Positions 24,655 to 34,235 of a stretch of DNA of 63,323 nt are shown one piece after another (the first letter of the stretch is position 1; each line of letters starts with the position of its first letter). The position numbers and the translations under genes were made by a program. The stretch comes from Anaerolineaceae bacterium 4572_78. Its GTDB lineage: Bacteria > Chloroflexota > Anaerolineae > 4572-78. The notes under the pieces are model-generated. The model searched no databases and was not told the DNA's origin. It worked only from the letters and a program-made list of their open reading frames with translations. The stretch spans positions 1-63,323 of the forward strand of contig NBMH01000046.1 in the NCBI GenBank assembly GCA_002084875.1, read 5' to 3'.

Positions 24655-25911
24655 CTACACAGCTTTTGTTACTAAAATTGTAATATCATCAGCTTGAGTT
24701 GCTTCCTTGCTAAAATCATCAATCGTGGTGCGAATTTCGGTCACTAAATTGTCAGCAGAAATATACTCATTGGCTCTATCAGCATTACGCAAATACTCAA
24801 GAACAATATCAAGCAGACGTTCAAGTCCAAATCGATTGCCATCTGTATCTTCAGCATCCGTCACCCCATCAGAATAACAAATTAAGTAATCCCCTGGTTT
24901 CATCGTAGAAACAGATTCCTCGACAATTAAGTTAGCCCATAAACCAACAAAGCGTCCTGGCGGATTAATAAGTTGCAAAGTTTGTGTAGCTGAATCGTAA
25001 AGAATTGGTTTCTCATGTCCTGCACGTACATAACGAAGACTGTTTGTTCGGATGTCAATAATGGCATAAAAGATGGTAACATACATCTCTGCAGTTGATG
25101 TTTTCAAAACCTGCTGATGTAGGCGGTGCATTACCTTTGCGGGCGAAAGTTCATTTTCAGCCTCACGTAAAAGCAAAGCCCGAACAATCGCCATAAATAA
25201 GGCTGCCTGCCAACTTTTGCCCGATACATCAGCCACAACTAAACCATAATAGTAATCGGTTATCTTGAACACATCATAAAAGTCCCCACCAACTTCGCGA
25301 GCGGGGCGAGAACAAACAGCAAATTCGAAACCATCAACTTCAGGAAAGCTGGTTGGAAGAATAGAACGTTGAACGTCTGAAGCAATTTCTAAATCACGTT
25401 TCAGGCGTTCTTGGCGTAATAATTCAGCTTGTGCCGCCTTAAGGTCTTCTAAGGCTGTTTGCAACTCATAATTTTTCAATTCCATTTCAGCCAGGGTAAT
25501 ACTATTGGCATCACGCAAAGCTCTACTAACACCACGTAGTAAACCAATCGCCACACTAGGACTTCGCTGGACAAGAACTCTAAATATATCTTCAGATATT
25601 TCAATCATTTTACATTCAGTTATGGTGCGAACAGTAGCCGACCTAGCTGAATTTTCTAAAAGAGCCATCTCCCCAAAGGATTGCCCATTGTTTAAAATAG
25701 CCAACACTTGTTCAGTATTATCGGTCATACGCCGAGTTACTGAAACCAATCCTTTCTCAATTATGTAGAAGGTATGTTCAACTTCACCTTCTTCACATAA
25801 CACGGTTTCAGGAGGATGTGTTTTTGCCACAGCGACATCTTCTAAAACACTGTAATCTTCAGAAGTTAATTCGCCTAAAATTGTTTGTAGAATATCAAGT
25901 GAGTCACTCAT
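24655..25911 (-). CDS. Cyclic-nucleotide-binding domain fused to SpoIIE/RsbU PP2C phosphatase
   Basis: 418 residues. Residues about 15-130 form a cNMP-binding domain (GQSFGEMALLENSARSATVR). A coiled-coil linker (about 140-185) follows, then a SpoIIE-type PP2C phosphatase with metal-binding motifs REVGGDFYDVF, VVADVSGKSWQAA, ICYSDGVTDAED and ATQADDITILV. Such proteins dephosphorylate anti-sigma-factor antagonists, here probably in response to a cyclic nucleotide. No anti-sigma or STAS partner gene is adjacent, although the SulP gene at 27-29 kb has a STAS domain. Gene looks intact. Confidence 0.9.
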   Translation of the reverse strand: MSDSLDILQTILGELTSEDYSVLEDVAVAKTHPPETVLCEEGEVEHTFYIIEKGLVSVTRRMTDNTEQVLAILNNGQSFGEMALLENSARSATVRTITECKMIEISEDIFRVLVQRSPSVAIGLLRGVSRALRDANSITLAEMELKNYELQTALEDLKAAQAELLRQERLKRDLEIASDVQRSILPTSFPEVDGFEFAVCSRPAREVGGDFYDVFKITDYYYGLVVADVSGKSWQAALFMAIVRALLLREAENELSPAKVMHRLHQQVLKTSTAEMYVTIFYAIIDIRTNSLRYVRAGHEKPILYDSATQTLQLINPPGRFVGLWANLIVEESVSTMKPGDYLICYSDGVTDAEDTDGNRFGLERLLDIVLEYLRNADRANEYISADNLVTEIRTTIDDFSKEATQADDITILVTKAV

Positions 25912-26000
25912 AGAATATAACTAGCTTTGATGTTAAGTTATTGAAAGTCCGTTAGCTTAATGTACTCCAACATGGTTGAAAATGCAAACTATAGCTTTGA

Positions 26001-26183
26001 TACTAAAAAACTGGCATAAAGTAACATTTTCATGAAGATATTGCTATAGAGCGTCAAAGTTTCTTTGGTTAGACCTGATAGGTTTTTAGAAACCTGGCAG
26101 GTTTGTTCAATGCTATTTTTTGACAAGACAAATTGGAGGGTCAAAGCTTGCTTTGACATGAAAAAGCAAGCTTTTTCGCTCCA
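26001..26183. mobile_element. Composite repeat: family A left half joined to family B left half
   Basis: 26001 begins TACTAAAAAACTGGCATAAA then GTAACATTTTCATGAAGATA, the family A end, and runs to the hairpin GACCTGATAGG/CCTGGCAGG. At about 26104 it switches to TGTTCAATGCTATTTTTTGA, a family B left end, and its double-hairpin core closed by GCTCC at about 26182. The family B right end is absent. It shows nesting of one repeat in another. Confidence 0.65.
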
Positions 26184-26292
26184 TTGTGCGACCACGTGCA
26201 TGATGCTAAATTATCTTTCACGACATTATAATACAACTAATCAACAATTTTATCAAGATTTGGTTAAGTATGTGAAAATTAACATAGGTATA

Positions 26293-27183
26293 TCAGGTTT
26301 CCGTACCTGACATAGTTTTATTAGATTTTAACACTTGAGAAAAACCAAACCAATAAGCAATGAATCCACTTACGATGATAAATGACCAAAAACTTATGAA
26401 CCGATTTAGCAAAATGACAAGGCTACTTTGTTGATGATTAACTTGAAACAGAGCAAAAATTCCAAGTGCAGTGGCTTCAAACTGCCCCACAGCACCGAAG
26501 TACATGAGAGCCACATCACATAACCAAATATAAATACTTTGTAGAAAAAGGTATGTTAATAAAATAGGATTTTGTCCTAACTGGCGAATACTTGCGAGTA
26601 ATTCAAAAAAAAAGGTAAGCATTTTTTGATATAGTAACCATGTTGTTAGAAGGCGTAATTTTTGTTCTATTTTTGGAGTTGTCAATATAAAAATAATGGC
26701 GATGATTATAAATATGACTCCAGCTACAATACTTTGCCATACCCATGCAGGTGTTTGATTTGCTAAAGCCCACATAGCAGAATACATGGCTAAAAGCAAA
26801 ATTGCGGAAATGTCTAATGCCCGTTCTGTTGCAATTGAACCCAAACTGTATGCCAGACTAATCTTATGGTCTCGTTTTAGCATGTAAGCTCGAACAATAT
26901 CCCCCATTCTAGCAGGCACTAAAGCACTGACAAACCAACCTGTCATAAGTAGAGCAGTGGTATAACTATAGTTTAGCTTATAGCCTAAACCTTGAAGTAT
27001 TTTTTGCCAACGAATACCACGTATAATAAACCCTGAATAATGGAAAACAATCGCTATACCTAAATATACAATATTGATTTGTTGTAAGGTTTGCCATGAT
27101 ATATCGATTTCAGAAAGCCGAATCAATAGTAAAACAGTCAGTAAACCAAAAAATCCGATAATTAGTAAACGAGTTAGTTTCAT
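26293..27183 (-). CDS. Lysylphosphatidylglycerol synthase TM/AglD-like flippase family membrane protein, probably internally shortened
   Basis: 296 residues, seven or so TM segments. Family features are RGIRWQKILQGLGYKLNYS, GWFVSALVPARMGDIVRAYML and GSIATERALDISAILLLA. The region that normally carries a PGGLG/PGGVG turn before the last TM pair is missing. GIFALFQVNHQQSSLVILLN joins directly, so about 25 residues seem to have been lost in frame near 26445. Members move lipids or lipid-linked sugars, or occur as the flippase half of MprF. Substrate unknown. A 58-base palindrome separates it from the SulP gene. Confidence 0.75.
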   Translation of the reverse strand: MKLTRLLIIGFFGLLTVLLLIRLSEIDISWQTLQQINIVYLGIAIVFHYSGFIIRGIRWQKILQGLGYKLNYSYTTALLMTGWFVSALVPARMGDIVRAYMLKRDHKISLAYSLGSIATERALDISAILLLAMYSAMWALANQTPAWVWQSIVAGVIFIIIAIIFILTTPKIEQKLRLLTTWLLYQKMLTFFFELLASIRQLGQNPILLTYLFLQSIYIWLCDVALMYFGAVGQFEATALGIFALFQVNHQQSSLVILLNRFISFWSFIIVSGFIAYWFGFSQVLKSNKTMSGTET

Positions 27184-27193
27184 AAACTTGAGA

Positions 27194-27251
27194 TTTTAGG
27201 AGCGAAAAAGCTTGCTTTTTCATGTCAAAGCAAGCTTTGACGCTCCTAAAG
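27194..27251. repeat. Double-hairpin palindrome with a 10-bp outer stem (family B core)
   Basis: TTTAGGAGCG and CGCTCCTAAA form a perfect outer stem enclosing GAAAAAGC/GCTTTTTC and GTCAAAGC/GCTTTGAC hairpins. The family B ends are absent. It lies between the SulP stop (27264) and the flippase start (27183) and could act as a processing or pausing site. There is no T-run, so a simple terminator is unlikely. Confidence 0.75.
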
Positions 27252-27263
27252 ACATATTGTAGT

Positions 27264-28988
27264 TTAGTTAATAAAATTCAATGTTTTCATCGCTTCATGG
27301 ACAGTTAGGTGAATATGGTCAGTACCGATTTTTTTTAGAAAGCCAACTCGTTCCAGTCTATCCATTACATCTCCTTTCATACCTGCAAGATGAAATTCCA
27401 CACCTGTTCTGTCCAATCGACGTTGCAAATTGCCTAATGTGTCTAAAGCACTGCTATCAATAAAATTTATTGCTGAGCCAATGAGAATAAAGTGTTTGAT
27501 TTCAGGACGGTTAGCTGTGATGTGGAGAATTTGGTCTTCCAAATAACGGGTGTTTGTGAAATACAAACTAGTGTCTACACGAACTGCTAATACTTCAGGA
27601 TATGTGGTCGTTTGATATCGTTTCACATTTCGATATATTTGTCCTTGCCCGATACGCCCAACAATGACAATATGCGGGTGGCTTGTACGCCACATAAGAA
27701 GGATAACTGAAACAAATATTCCTGCTAAAATCCCCATTTCAACACCGATTGCTAAAGATGTGATAAATGTAATCGCTAGTGAAATCGCATCACCTTTACT
27801 ATAAATCCATAACTGCTTGGGTGTTTCAATATCAATTAAGTCATAAACAGCAACGATAATGATTGCCGCAAGTACAGTCGTAGGTAAATAGTAGAAGAGT
27901 GGTGTGAAAAGTACGATAGTTATGGCAATCAGAATAGCAGTAATAATTGAAGAAAGACGTGTACTTGCTCCCGACGCTTCATTCACGGCAGACCGACTAA
28001 AGCTACCTGTCACAGGATATCCTCCTACCAATGTCGCTCCAAGATTAGCTATTCCTAAGGCAAATAGTTCTTGATTAGGATTTATTTTCTGTCGCCGTTT
28101 TATTGCTAGTGCTTCAGCAACAGACACGCTTTCTATGTAACTAACAAGGCTAATAATAAAAGCGGTTGGAAGTAATGTTTTCCATACATCAATGTCAATA
28201 ATTGGTAAAGTGAATGAAGGTAATCCTATTGGCACATTACCTACAATCTTGACATCAAATATCTGATTAAAATCAAACAGTGCTACGAGTAAAGTTCCTG
28301 AAATAATGATAATCAAGGGAGCGGTTTTCGTAATAGGAGTGATAAAAATTGGGGATAGTCCCATGATTTCTAAACTTGAACCAAGCTTTGTTTTAAAGTA
28401 AACTAAAACACCAATACTGACTAATCCAATTATAAGAGTAACAAAATTGGTGGTAGAAATATGGGTCAAAATGTAGAGGATTAATAGATAAAAATACTCG
28501 GTATGCGGCATCTCAATACCAAGTAGATGTTTAAGTTGACTGCCACCGATGATAATTGCGACTGCATTGATAAAGCCTGAAATGACAGGATGGCTAAGGA
28601 AATTAACCAAAAATCCAACCCTAGCTAAGCCCATCATGACTTGGATGATGCCAACCAGTAAAGCTAGGACAATTGCATACTCGAGATATTCAGCACTACC
28701 TGTTTTAGCTACGGGGCTAATTCCTGTAGCCACAAGCAATGAAACAACAGCAACAGGTCCCACCGATAAAACTCGACTGCTACCAAGCAAACCATAAATG
28801 ATTAATGCAACAATGCTGCTATACAATCCAACTTCTGGTGGCAATCCTGCCAATAATGCATAAGCCATGCCTTGCGGCACAAGCATGATTGCAACAATTA
28901 TTCCCCCTAATATGTCGCCAATGAGGTCTTGGAGATGATATGTTCGAACCCAACTGAGAAAAGCACGATATAAAATATTGCATTTCAT
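27264..28988 (-). CDS. SulP-family anion transporter with STAS domain
   Basis: 574 residues. Twelve or so TM segments begin with the SulP signature region (DILGGIIVAIMLVPQGMAYA, LPPEVGLYSS), and GGYPVTGSFSRSAVNEASGA follows. The cytosolic STAS domain (about 455-570) has INFIDSSALDTLGNLQRRL. SulP proteins carry sulfate, bicarbonate, chloride or other anions; the substrate is not readable. Length is typical and no damage was seen. A shared promoter upstream with the acyl-CoA dehydrogenase gene is possible, but the two are only 26 bases apart, so an operon on this strand is likelier. Confidence 0.92.
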   Translation of the reverse strand: MKCNILYRAFLSWVRTYHLQDLIGDILGGIIVAIMLVPQGMAYALLAGLPPEVGLYSSIVALIIYGLLGSSRVLSVGPVAVVSLLVATGISPVAKTGSAEYLEYAIVLALLVGIIQVMMGLARVGFLVNFLSHPVISGFINAVAIIIGGSQLKHLLGIEMPHTEYFYLLILYILTHISTTNFVTLIIGLVSIGVLVYFKTKLGSSLEIMGLSPIFITPITKTAPLIIIISGTLLVALFDFNQIFDVKIVGNVPIGLPSFTLPIIDIDVWKTLLPTAFIISLVSYIESVSVAEALAIKRRQKINPNQELFALGIANLGATLVGGYPVTGSFSRSAVNEASGASTRLSSIITAILIAITIVLFTPLFYYLPTTVLAAIIIVAVYDLIDIETPKQLWIYSKGDAISLAITFITSLAIGVEMGILAGIFVSVILLMWRTSHPHIVIVGRIGQGQIYRNVKRYQTTTYPEVLAVRVDTSLYFTNTRYLEDQILHITANRPEIKHFILIGSAINFIDSSALDTLGNLQRRLDRTGVEFHLAGMKGDVMDRLERVGFLKKIGTDHIHLTVHEAMKTLNFIN

Positions 28989-29014
28989 TTATCTCAATCC
29001 TCATTCATTTTGGC

Positions 29015-30250
29015 TCAACACAGAAAAGTGGGAAAAGCTAAGGAAACTTCTTCCTGCCAATATTCTGCATCATAAGCAGGCAACTCACAACGAAGTGGCT
29101 TATCAATCCGATAGCCAAGAGCATATTGAGCTTGCGTCACTTGATGAATTTGGCTTGTTCCTTCATAAATAACGGCACCCTTGCTATTGCGTAAATGTCG
29201 CTCAAGTCCGTATTCGGTAGAATAGCCGTAGGCTCCATGTATTTGAATGGCATCGCTGGCTGCACTGAAGGCGGCTTCGGTATTGTACCACTTTGCCATT
29301 GAGGTCTCAAGAGTATTGCGTATACCTTGATTTTTTAACCAACCAATCTTAGCTGTCAACAGTCGCCCTACCATAAGGCTTTGAGCCATTTTGGCAATCA
29401 GTTGCTGTACCAATTGATGCTGTCCAATTGGTTTACCAAATGTAGTTCGTTCAGTGGCATAAGCTACAGAAGCATCCAAACAATAACGCACAATCCCCAT
29501 TGCCCCAGCAGCCACACTGTAACGAGCATTATCCAAACAACTCATGGCAATCTTAAATCCTTCGCCTTCTTCTCCCAAGCGATTTTCAAGTGGAACTTCG
29601 GTATTGTCCAAGCGTATCCAACCTGTATTGCTTGCCCAAACACCCAACTTTCCTTCAAGCGTACCTGTCTGCACACCTGAAAAATCTCGCTCAACGATAA
29701 AGGCTGATATACCTTTATTTCCCGCCGATAGGTCTGTTTTGGCAAATATCAAGAAATGGTCGGCTACATCCGCCAATGTAATCCATGTCTTTTCACCGCT
29801 AAGGAAATATACATCACCCTCACGCTTGGCTTTGCTTTTCAAACCAGCCACATCTGAACCAGTATCAGGCTCCGTCAAACCAAAACAGGCTAATTTTTCC
29901 CCTTGCGATTGAGGAACCAGATACTTCTGTTTTTGTTTTTCTGTCCCCCATTGAAAAAGTGCCATGCTGTTCAAACCAACATGCACCGCAAGAGTTTCTC
30001 TTACAGATGAGTCTGCCCATTCAAGAGCCTCTGATACAATTCCTAATGAAATATAATCAAAACCTGCTCCACCATACCGCACTGGAATACACACCCCAAG
30101 CAATCCCATTTCGGCCATTTGTGGAATAAGGGCATGTGGAAATTCATGGCGAGGTTCATGTCTTTTAATTAATGGCAATATTTCTTTTGTTGCGAAGTCT
30201 CGTACTGTTTTTTGTAACATTTGTTGTTCTTCATTTAGTGTAAATTCCAT
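29015..30250 (-). CDS. Acyl-CoA dehydrogenase
   Basis: 411 residues. The N-terminal helical domain has [14 protein letters not shown]-like sequence ([16 protein letters not shown]), the FAD/substrate region has [18 protein letters not shown] and [15 protein letters not shown], and the C-terminal domain has [15 protein letters not shown]. The catalytic base is the Glu in [13 protein letters not shown]. It would oxidise an acyl-CoA to the 2-enoyl-CoA using FAD and electron-transfer flavoprotein. Chain length cannot be deduced. The broken thiolase at 0.9-1.9 kb belongs to the same general pathway but is far away. Confidence 0.93.
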   Translation of the reverse strand: MEFTLNEEQQMLQKTVRDFATKEILPLIKRHEPRHEFPHALIPQMAEMGLLGVCIPVRYGGAGFDYISLGIVSEALEWADSSVRETLAVHVGLNSMALFQWGTEKQKQKYLVPQSQGEKLACFGLTEPDTGSDVAGLKSKAKREGDVYFLSGEKTWITLADVADHFLIFAKTDLSAGNKGISAFIVERDFSGVQTGTLEGKLGVWASNTGWIRLDNTEVPLENRLGEEGEGFKIAMSCLDNARYSVAAGAMGIVRYCLDASVAYATERTTFGKPIGQHQLVQQLIAKMAQSLMVGRLLTAKIGWLKNQGIRNTLETSMAKWYNTEAAFSAASDAIQIHGAYGYSTEYGLERHLRNSKGAVIYEGTSQIHQVTQAQYALGYRIDKPLRCELPAYDAEYWQEEVSLAFPTFLC

Positions 30251-30371
30251 TGTTATATCCTTATAATATATATTTGACTTATAAAAATAGTATGATAGAA
30301 AATATGGGTTTTTCTACTCACATGGGGCGATAGTCAGACATGGCATTGAAGTGAACTACAATCGCACATAT

Positions 30372-31007
30372 CTAATTTTTGAGGAAAGTACAAATTTCTT
30401 TTCGGATAGCTTCATGCACAATCGTTATTTCCTGCATGGCATTAATAACTCGCCATCTTTGTGGATACATGTAAGCTATCGCCGTATAACCATGTCTTAC
30501 CCGTTCATGAAATGACTGAGTTAAATCATCCATGCGATTCCATTCTCCTTTATCATGAGTGTGTGCACGCCAATTTCGTTTTAAGCCAACTTCAACAGGC
30601 AAGTCAAGTAAGATTGTCAAATCTGGTGTTAAACCTTGTGTAGCAAATTTGGTGATTGTTTTAAGCATGTCGAGGTTAAGTCCCCGCCCGTATCCTTGAT
30701 AGGCATAAGTGCTGTCAAAATAGCGGTCGCACAACACAATGTCACCTTTTGCTAAAAATGGTTTAATTACTTGGCTGACATGCTGAGACCGACTAGCAGC
30801 GTAAAGCAAAACTTCGGTCATATCATCCATGTTGGTATGTTTGGTGTCATGGACAATTTGCCGAATTTTGTCTCCAATTGGTGTGCCGCCCGGCTCACGC
30901 GTGACATGAACATGATGCCCTTGCTCTTGTAAATATTTGGCAAGCAATTTGATTTGGCTACTTTTTCCAGAACCATCTGGTCCCTCAAAAGTGATGAAAT
31001 AAGACAT
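30372..31007 (-). CDS. tmk: Thymidylate kinase
   Basis: 211 residues. The P-loop is FEGPDGSGKSSQ (about 7-18). The DR(Y/H) motif region is CDRYFDSTYAYQGYGRGLN, with VTREPGGTPIG before it and DLPVEVGLKRN after. It phosphorylates dTMP to dTDP in DNA precursor synthesis. Length is normal. It is separated from the small lysine-rich gene by a 115-base gap on the same strand. Confidence 0.95.
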   Translation of the reverse strand: MSYFITFEGPDGSGKSSQIKLLAKYLQEQGHHVHVTREPGGTPIGDKIRQIVHDTKHTNMDDMTEVLLYAASRSQHVSQVIKPFLAKGDIVLCDRYFDSTYAYQGYGRGLNLDMLKTITKFATQGLTPDLTILLDLPVEVGLKRNWRAHTHDKGEWNRMDDLTQSFHERVRHGYTAIAYMYPQRWRVINAMQEITIVHEAIRKEICTFLKN

Positions 31008-31122
31008 GAGATTTATCGTCCATAGAAACCAGTCATAGTATCCAAAATCTTTTTACATGCTATAACACAAAAGGCAGACATTAAAATTGCCTACCTTTCA
31101 TGCCTATCAAGCAGTCAGTTGA

Positions 31123-31230
31123 CTACTTTTTAGATTTTTTCTTCTTGTCTTTTTTCTTCTTGTCTTTCTTTTTGATGTCTTTTTTCTTAACATCTTTCTT
31201 CTTAACATCTTTCTTCTTAGACTTTGCCAT
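31123..31230 (-). CDS. 35-residue lysine-rich protein
   Basis: The ATG at 31230 is preceded by AAAGGAG at a 5-6 base spacing, stronger than the longer in-frame start at 31332. The product begins MAKSKKKDVKKK and consists of KKKD(V/I/K) repeats ending KKKKSKK; about two thirds of residues are Lys. The coding DNA is a 15-base imperfect repeat. It resembles the lysine-rich tails of bacterial histone H1-like and nucleic-acid-binding proteins but has no fold of its own. A role in binding DNA, RNA or polyphosphate is only inference. Confidence 0.6.
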   Translation of the reverse strand: MAKSKKKDVKKKDVKKKDIKKKDKKKKDKKKKSKK

Positions 31231-31499
31231 TTTTTCTCCTTTCGATAAAACATTGAATAGTAACATAAACAAACAGTTAATGGGTACATTGAAATTAATG
31301 CCCATTATTAATCCGACGCTGTATTTTAACATAAACAGTGATTATGAGCAAATACAACAATAAAATTTTTGGTTTAGTTAATTTCCTTCATCAGCCAATC
31401 ACAGAATAAAACGAGATTGAGGTTGCCATAAATGATATTTCCTGTTAAAATGCAATTCGACAACTGAATATGGTGGTGCATATCATGAACCGTTGATTA

Positions 31500-31630
31500 T
31501 ACTAAAAAAGGTTAGTTTTGTGAATACCACAAGCGGGTTTATGTCATAAACCCATACATTAACACCGTTCACAAATGTAGGGGTTTGTGGCACAAACCAC
31601 ATGGTTTAAAATTACAATTCTTACCCTTAG
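31500..31630. mobile_element. Family C MITE, copy 1
   Basis: Starts TACTAAAAAAGGTTAG immediately after TA (31498-31499). It contains GGGTTTATG/CATAAACCC and GGTTTGTG/CACAAACC hairpins and ends CTTACCCTTAG. The last 55 bases are identical to the copy ending at 36237, and both stop at the same place, so both derive from one source with a shortened right end. No coding capacity. Confidence 0.7.
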
Positions 31631-31752
31631 TCTGCTTTTAATTTTAGTTCATGTACTTGAACTGCCATGCTTTTTCTCTCCTGATTTGGGGTATATTATT
31701 AATTTGTTAGAATCACTATTTTACTTCAAAAGTCTATTTTTCAATTCTCTCA

Positions 31753-31783
31753 TTGTGTTAATATTGGGGAAATAAATTATAAT
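31753..31783 (+). promoter_or_regulatory. Possible promoter of lgt operon
   Basis: TATAAT at 31778-31783 with TTGTGT 19 bases upstream (31753-31758). The spacing is longer than ideal. GAGGTG follows 5 bases before the lgt ATG. Confidence 0.35.
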
Positions 31784-31800
31784 TTCAAATGAGGTGAAAT

Positions 31801-32748
31801 ATGCTTGACCCAATTATTTACACCATTCGTATCGGTTCAATTGAACTGCCTATCCGTTGGTACGGATTGTTAGTTGTCATTGGTGCTTTATTTGCTGCTT
31901 GGTATGCCACTTGGTACTTTAAGCGAAAAGGAGAAGACCATGAAATTGTTTGGGATGTCATGGTCTGGCTTTTGATTGGTGGGATTATCGGAGCCAGAAT
32001 TTGGTATGTTATCGCTGATATGATTGGCGGACATACTCGTTATTTTGATGACCCTATACAAATTGTCATGATTAATCAGGGAGGCTTGAATATTTTAGGA
32101 GGTGTCGTCGTTGGGGCTTTAGTTGCCTGGTTCTATACCCGACGATATAAAATTGATTTTTGGTTGCTAGTTGATGCGGCTGCTCCAGGTCTACTTATTG
32201 GGCAGGCGATTGGGCGGTTAGGAAATTATATCAATCAAGAATTGTATGGACCGCCAACTGAACTCTCTTGGGGGATTCAAATTGATGCCGAACATCGACT
32301 TTTCCCTTGGAACGATATTCTTGAATATCCCTTTGAAACCACTTTTTTCCATCCCACATTTGCTTATGAAATGGCTTGGAATTTGATATTTGCCGCGATA
32401 TTAATTTATTTTGTTGTTGCCAAAGGTGATAAAATTAGGACAGGAATTATCGCTGGCAGTTGGTTGATAATTGCAGGGGTAGGGAGAATGTGGATTGAAT
32501 TATTCCGCCCCGACCAACCATCATTTTTTGGAGCTCCCTTTAGCACTTCGACCGTTATTTCAGGTTTGTTTGCTCTAATTGGTTTGTTTATTGTGTTGGT
32601 TAAAATGGGTAAAATTCAAGTACCGTTCATGCAAGAGGGTGCTTATGAGTATGCTATTGCTGATAAAAAATTAACTCGCCTTGAACGTGAACAGTTACGC
32701 CGCCAACGACGTGAAGAACGCCGTCAGCAACCACCATCAAAAGATTAA
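31801..32748 (+). CDS. lgt: Prolipoprotein diacylglyceryl transferase
   Basis: 315 residues, seven TM segments. The Lgt signature is GRLGNYINQELYGPPT (about 138-153), and HPTFAYEMAWN and RPDQPSFFG are other conserved parts. It transfers diacylglycerol from phosphatidylglycerol to the lipobox cysteine of prolipoproteins at the membrane. The last 35 residues form a basic tail (RREERRQQPP) beyond the usual end. The gene ends 12 bases before an HlyD-like lipoprotein, itself an Lgt substrate, and the two likely form an operon. Confidence 0.95.
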   Translation: MLDPIIYTIRIGSIELPIRWYGLLVVIGALFAAWYATWYFKRKGEDHEIVWDVMVWLLIGGIIGARIWYVIADMIGGHTRYFDDPIQIVMINQGGLNILGGVVVGALVAWFYTRRYKIDFWLLVDAAAPGLLIGQAIGRLGNYINQELYGPPTELSWGIQIDAEHRLFPWNDILEYPFETTFFHPTFAYEMAWNLIFAAILIYFVVAKGDKIRTGIIAGSWLIIAGVGRMWIELFRPDQPSFFGAPFSTSTVISGLFALIGLFIVLVKMGKIQVPFMQEGAYEYAIADKKLTRLEREQLRRQRREERRQQPPSKD

Positions 32749-32760
32749 GGAGTTATCATC

Positions 32761-34077
32761 ATGCTTAAAAAATTTATTATGCCGTTATTCATTTTATTGC
32801 TCATGTTTATACTTAGTGGATGTGATGCTGTTAATGAATACATTGGAGAAGTAGTTACCCCAACTCCAACACTTATTCCTGTTGTAACCTCACAAACTAA
32901 TGCTGTTTCCGCAGAGGCATACATTCATCCTCTGAAAACAGTTGATGTTGTATTTGAAATGCCAGGTCGTATTGTGGAAATGTTTGTTCAAGAAGGGGAT
33001 TTTGTCAAGAAAGGTGATGTTGTTGCTCGTTTGGATGACGGCGATATACAAATTGCCATCGCCCAAGCAGAAGCAGCTTTAGCCCGCACTGAGTCAGAAT
33101 TAGTTGCTGCTAAACTGGGGGCTTTGCCTGAACAAATTGCTCAAGCCGAAGCAGGAATTACTGTTGCAGAAGCGGGCTTGGCTCGTTTGTTGGCTGGAGC
33201 AAAGTCCGAAGATATTGCCATGGCACAATCGCGTGTTAATACCTTGCAAGCAGCACTTGGTCAGGTGTCTATGGCTTCTCATCCGCAAAGTATTGAAGCG
33301 GCAGCCGCTGATATAATTCAGGCAAAAGTTGCATTTGCCGAAGCACAAACTGAATACGATAAAAGTGTTCTGGCTCAGAATGAAGAAGTTTATCGCATTA
33401 AACTCGAATCAGCTCAATCAATAGTGACGCTAGCACAAGCTAATTTTGACATGCTCCGTAATGGCACAACGAGTGAAGAAATCGCCATTGCTCAAGCACG
33501 TATTGATGAAGGTTTAGCTTCATTGCAACGGGCTAAGACTGGTGCCATGCCTGAACAAATTGCCGAAGCTCAAATCGCTGTTCAAATTGCTGAAGCGGGC
33601 TTAATGAAATTATTGGTAGGTCCCCGACCTGAAAAAATTGCTGTCAGAGAGGCTTATGTCGAACAGGCAAAATTAACTGTGGAACAGGCTAAAAAAGCTT
33701 TGGACAACACAGTTTTAATTGCTCCTTCTGATGGCACAGTTGCTTATCTTAATGTTGAGGTTAGCGAATATGCTCAACCCGGTGTACCGATTATGGTCTT
33801 AGCCGATTTTTCCGAATGGCTAATTAAGACCGATGATTTGACCGAGTTTGATGTGATAAATGTAACACCCGGACAGGCGGTTGAGTTAGAGATAGATGCT
33901 ATAACTGATGAAATTTTTAATGGTAAAGTGAAGCGTATTCGTTCACAATCTGAAAGAAAAGCAGGTGATGTAACCTATACCGTAGAAATTGAATTGGATG
34001 ACAATGTAGGCGAAAAAGCCGAACTGTTACGCTGGGGCATGACTGTTAATGTGGATATTCTCCTAGATGAAAAGTAG
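32761..34077 (+). CDS. HlyD/MacA-family adaptor lipoprotein
   Basis: 438 residues. The lipobox LSGC puts the lipidated Cys at 21. A short Thr-Pro linker (TPTPTL) follows, then the first lipoyl half (GRIVEMFVQEGDFVKKGDVVARLD), Ala/Glu-rich coiled coil with near-repeats of EQIAxAEAxIxVAEAGL, the second half (LIAPSDGTVAYLNVEVSE) and an adaptor beta-barrel. It would link an ABC exporter to substrate release outside the membrane. No exporter gene is adjacent. The same style is seen in the pseudogene at 18.2-19.5 kb and, as a partner, in the permease/ATPase set at 43.8-47.8 kb. Intact. Confidence 0.9.
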   Translation: MLKKFIMPLFILLLMFILSGCDAVNEYIGEVVTPTPTLIPVVTSQTNAVSAEAYIHPLKTVDVVFEMPGRIVEMFVQEGDFVKKGDVVARLDDGDIQIAIAQAEAALARTESELVAAKLGALPEQIAQAEAGITVAEAGLARLLAGAKSEDIAMAQSRVNTLQAALGQVSMASHPQSIEAAAADIIQAKVAFAEAQTEYDKSVLAQNEEVYRIKLESAQSIVTLAQANFDMLRNGTTSEEIAIAQARIDEGLASLQRAKTGAMPEQIAEAQIAVQIAEAGLMKLLVGPRPEKIAVREAYVEQAKLTVEQAKKALDNTVLIAPSDGTVAYLNVEVSEYAQPGVPIMVLADFSEWLIKTDDLTEFDVINVTPGQAVELEIDAITDEIFNGKVKRIRSQSERKAGDVTYTVEIELDDNVGEKAELLRWGMTVNVDILLDEK

Positions 34078-34235
34078 CTGCAATTTCCAATTGCGGCATG
34101 TGAAATTGAGCATGATTGAAAATCACGGCTACAGTTGATTATACGACCACCACAGAATTTAGTAAGTGGCTGGCAAATTCGTAGCATGGACATCTTGTGC
34201 ATTCTACATGTTAAAATCATATAAAGGATAAAATC

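Larger units (their letters stand above)
31231..31800. other. Intergenic region before lgt
   Basis: 570 bases between the divergent small lysine-rich gene and lgt. It contains a family C element (31500-31630) and a candidate promoter (31753-31783). A 62-codon ORF at 31587-31775 begins inside the repeat and is not considered real. Confidence 0.5.

Noticed and set aside
26065-26310. An open frame containing VKACFDMKK-type sequence, seen also at other repeat copies
   Set aside because: It is translated from the family B palindromic core; the similarity between such frames reflects the DNA repeat, with no ribosome site or conserved extension.
27194-27251. The family B palindromes as ordinary rho-independent terminators
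   Set aside because: They lack a T-run after the stem, often lie away from gene ends, and have two hairpins in an outer stem.
31587-31775. A 62-codon frame upstream of lgt with hydrophobic content
   Set aside because: It begins inside the family C repeat and its composition reflects AT-rich intergenic DNA; there is no ribosome site.
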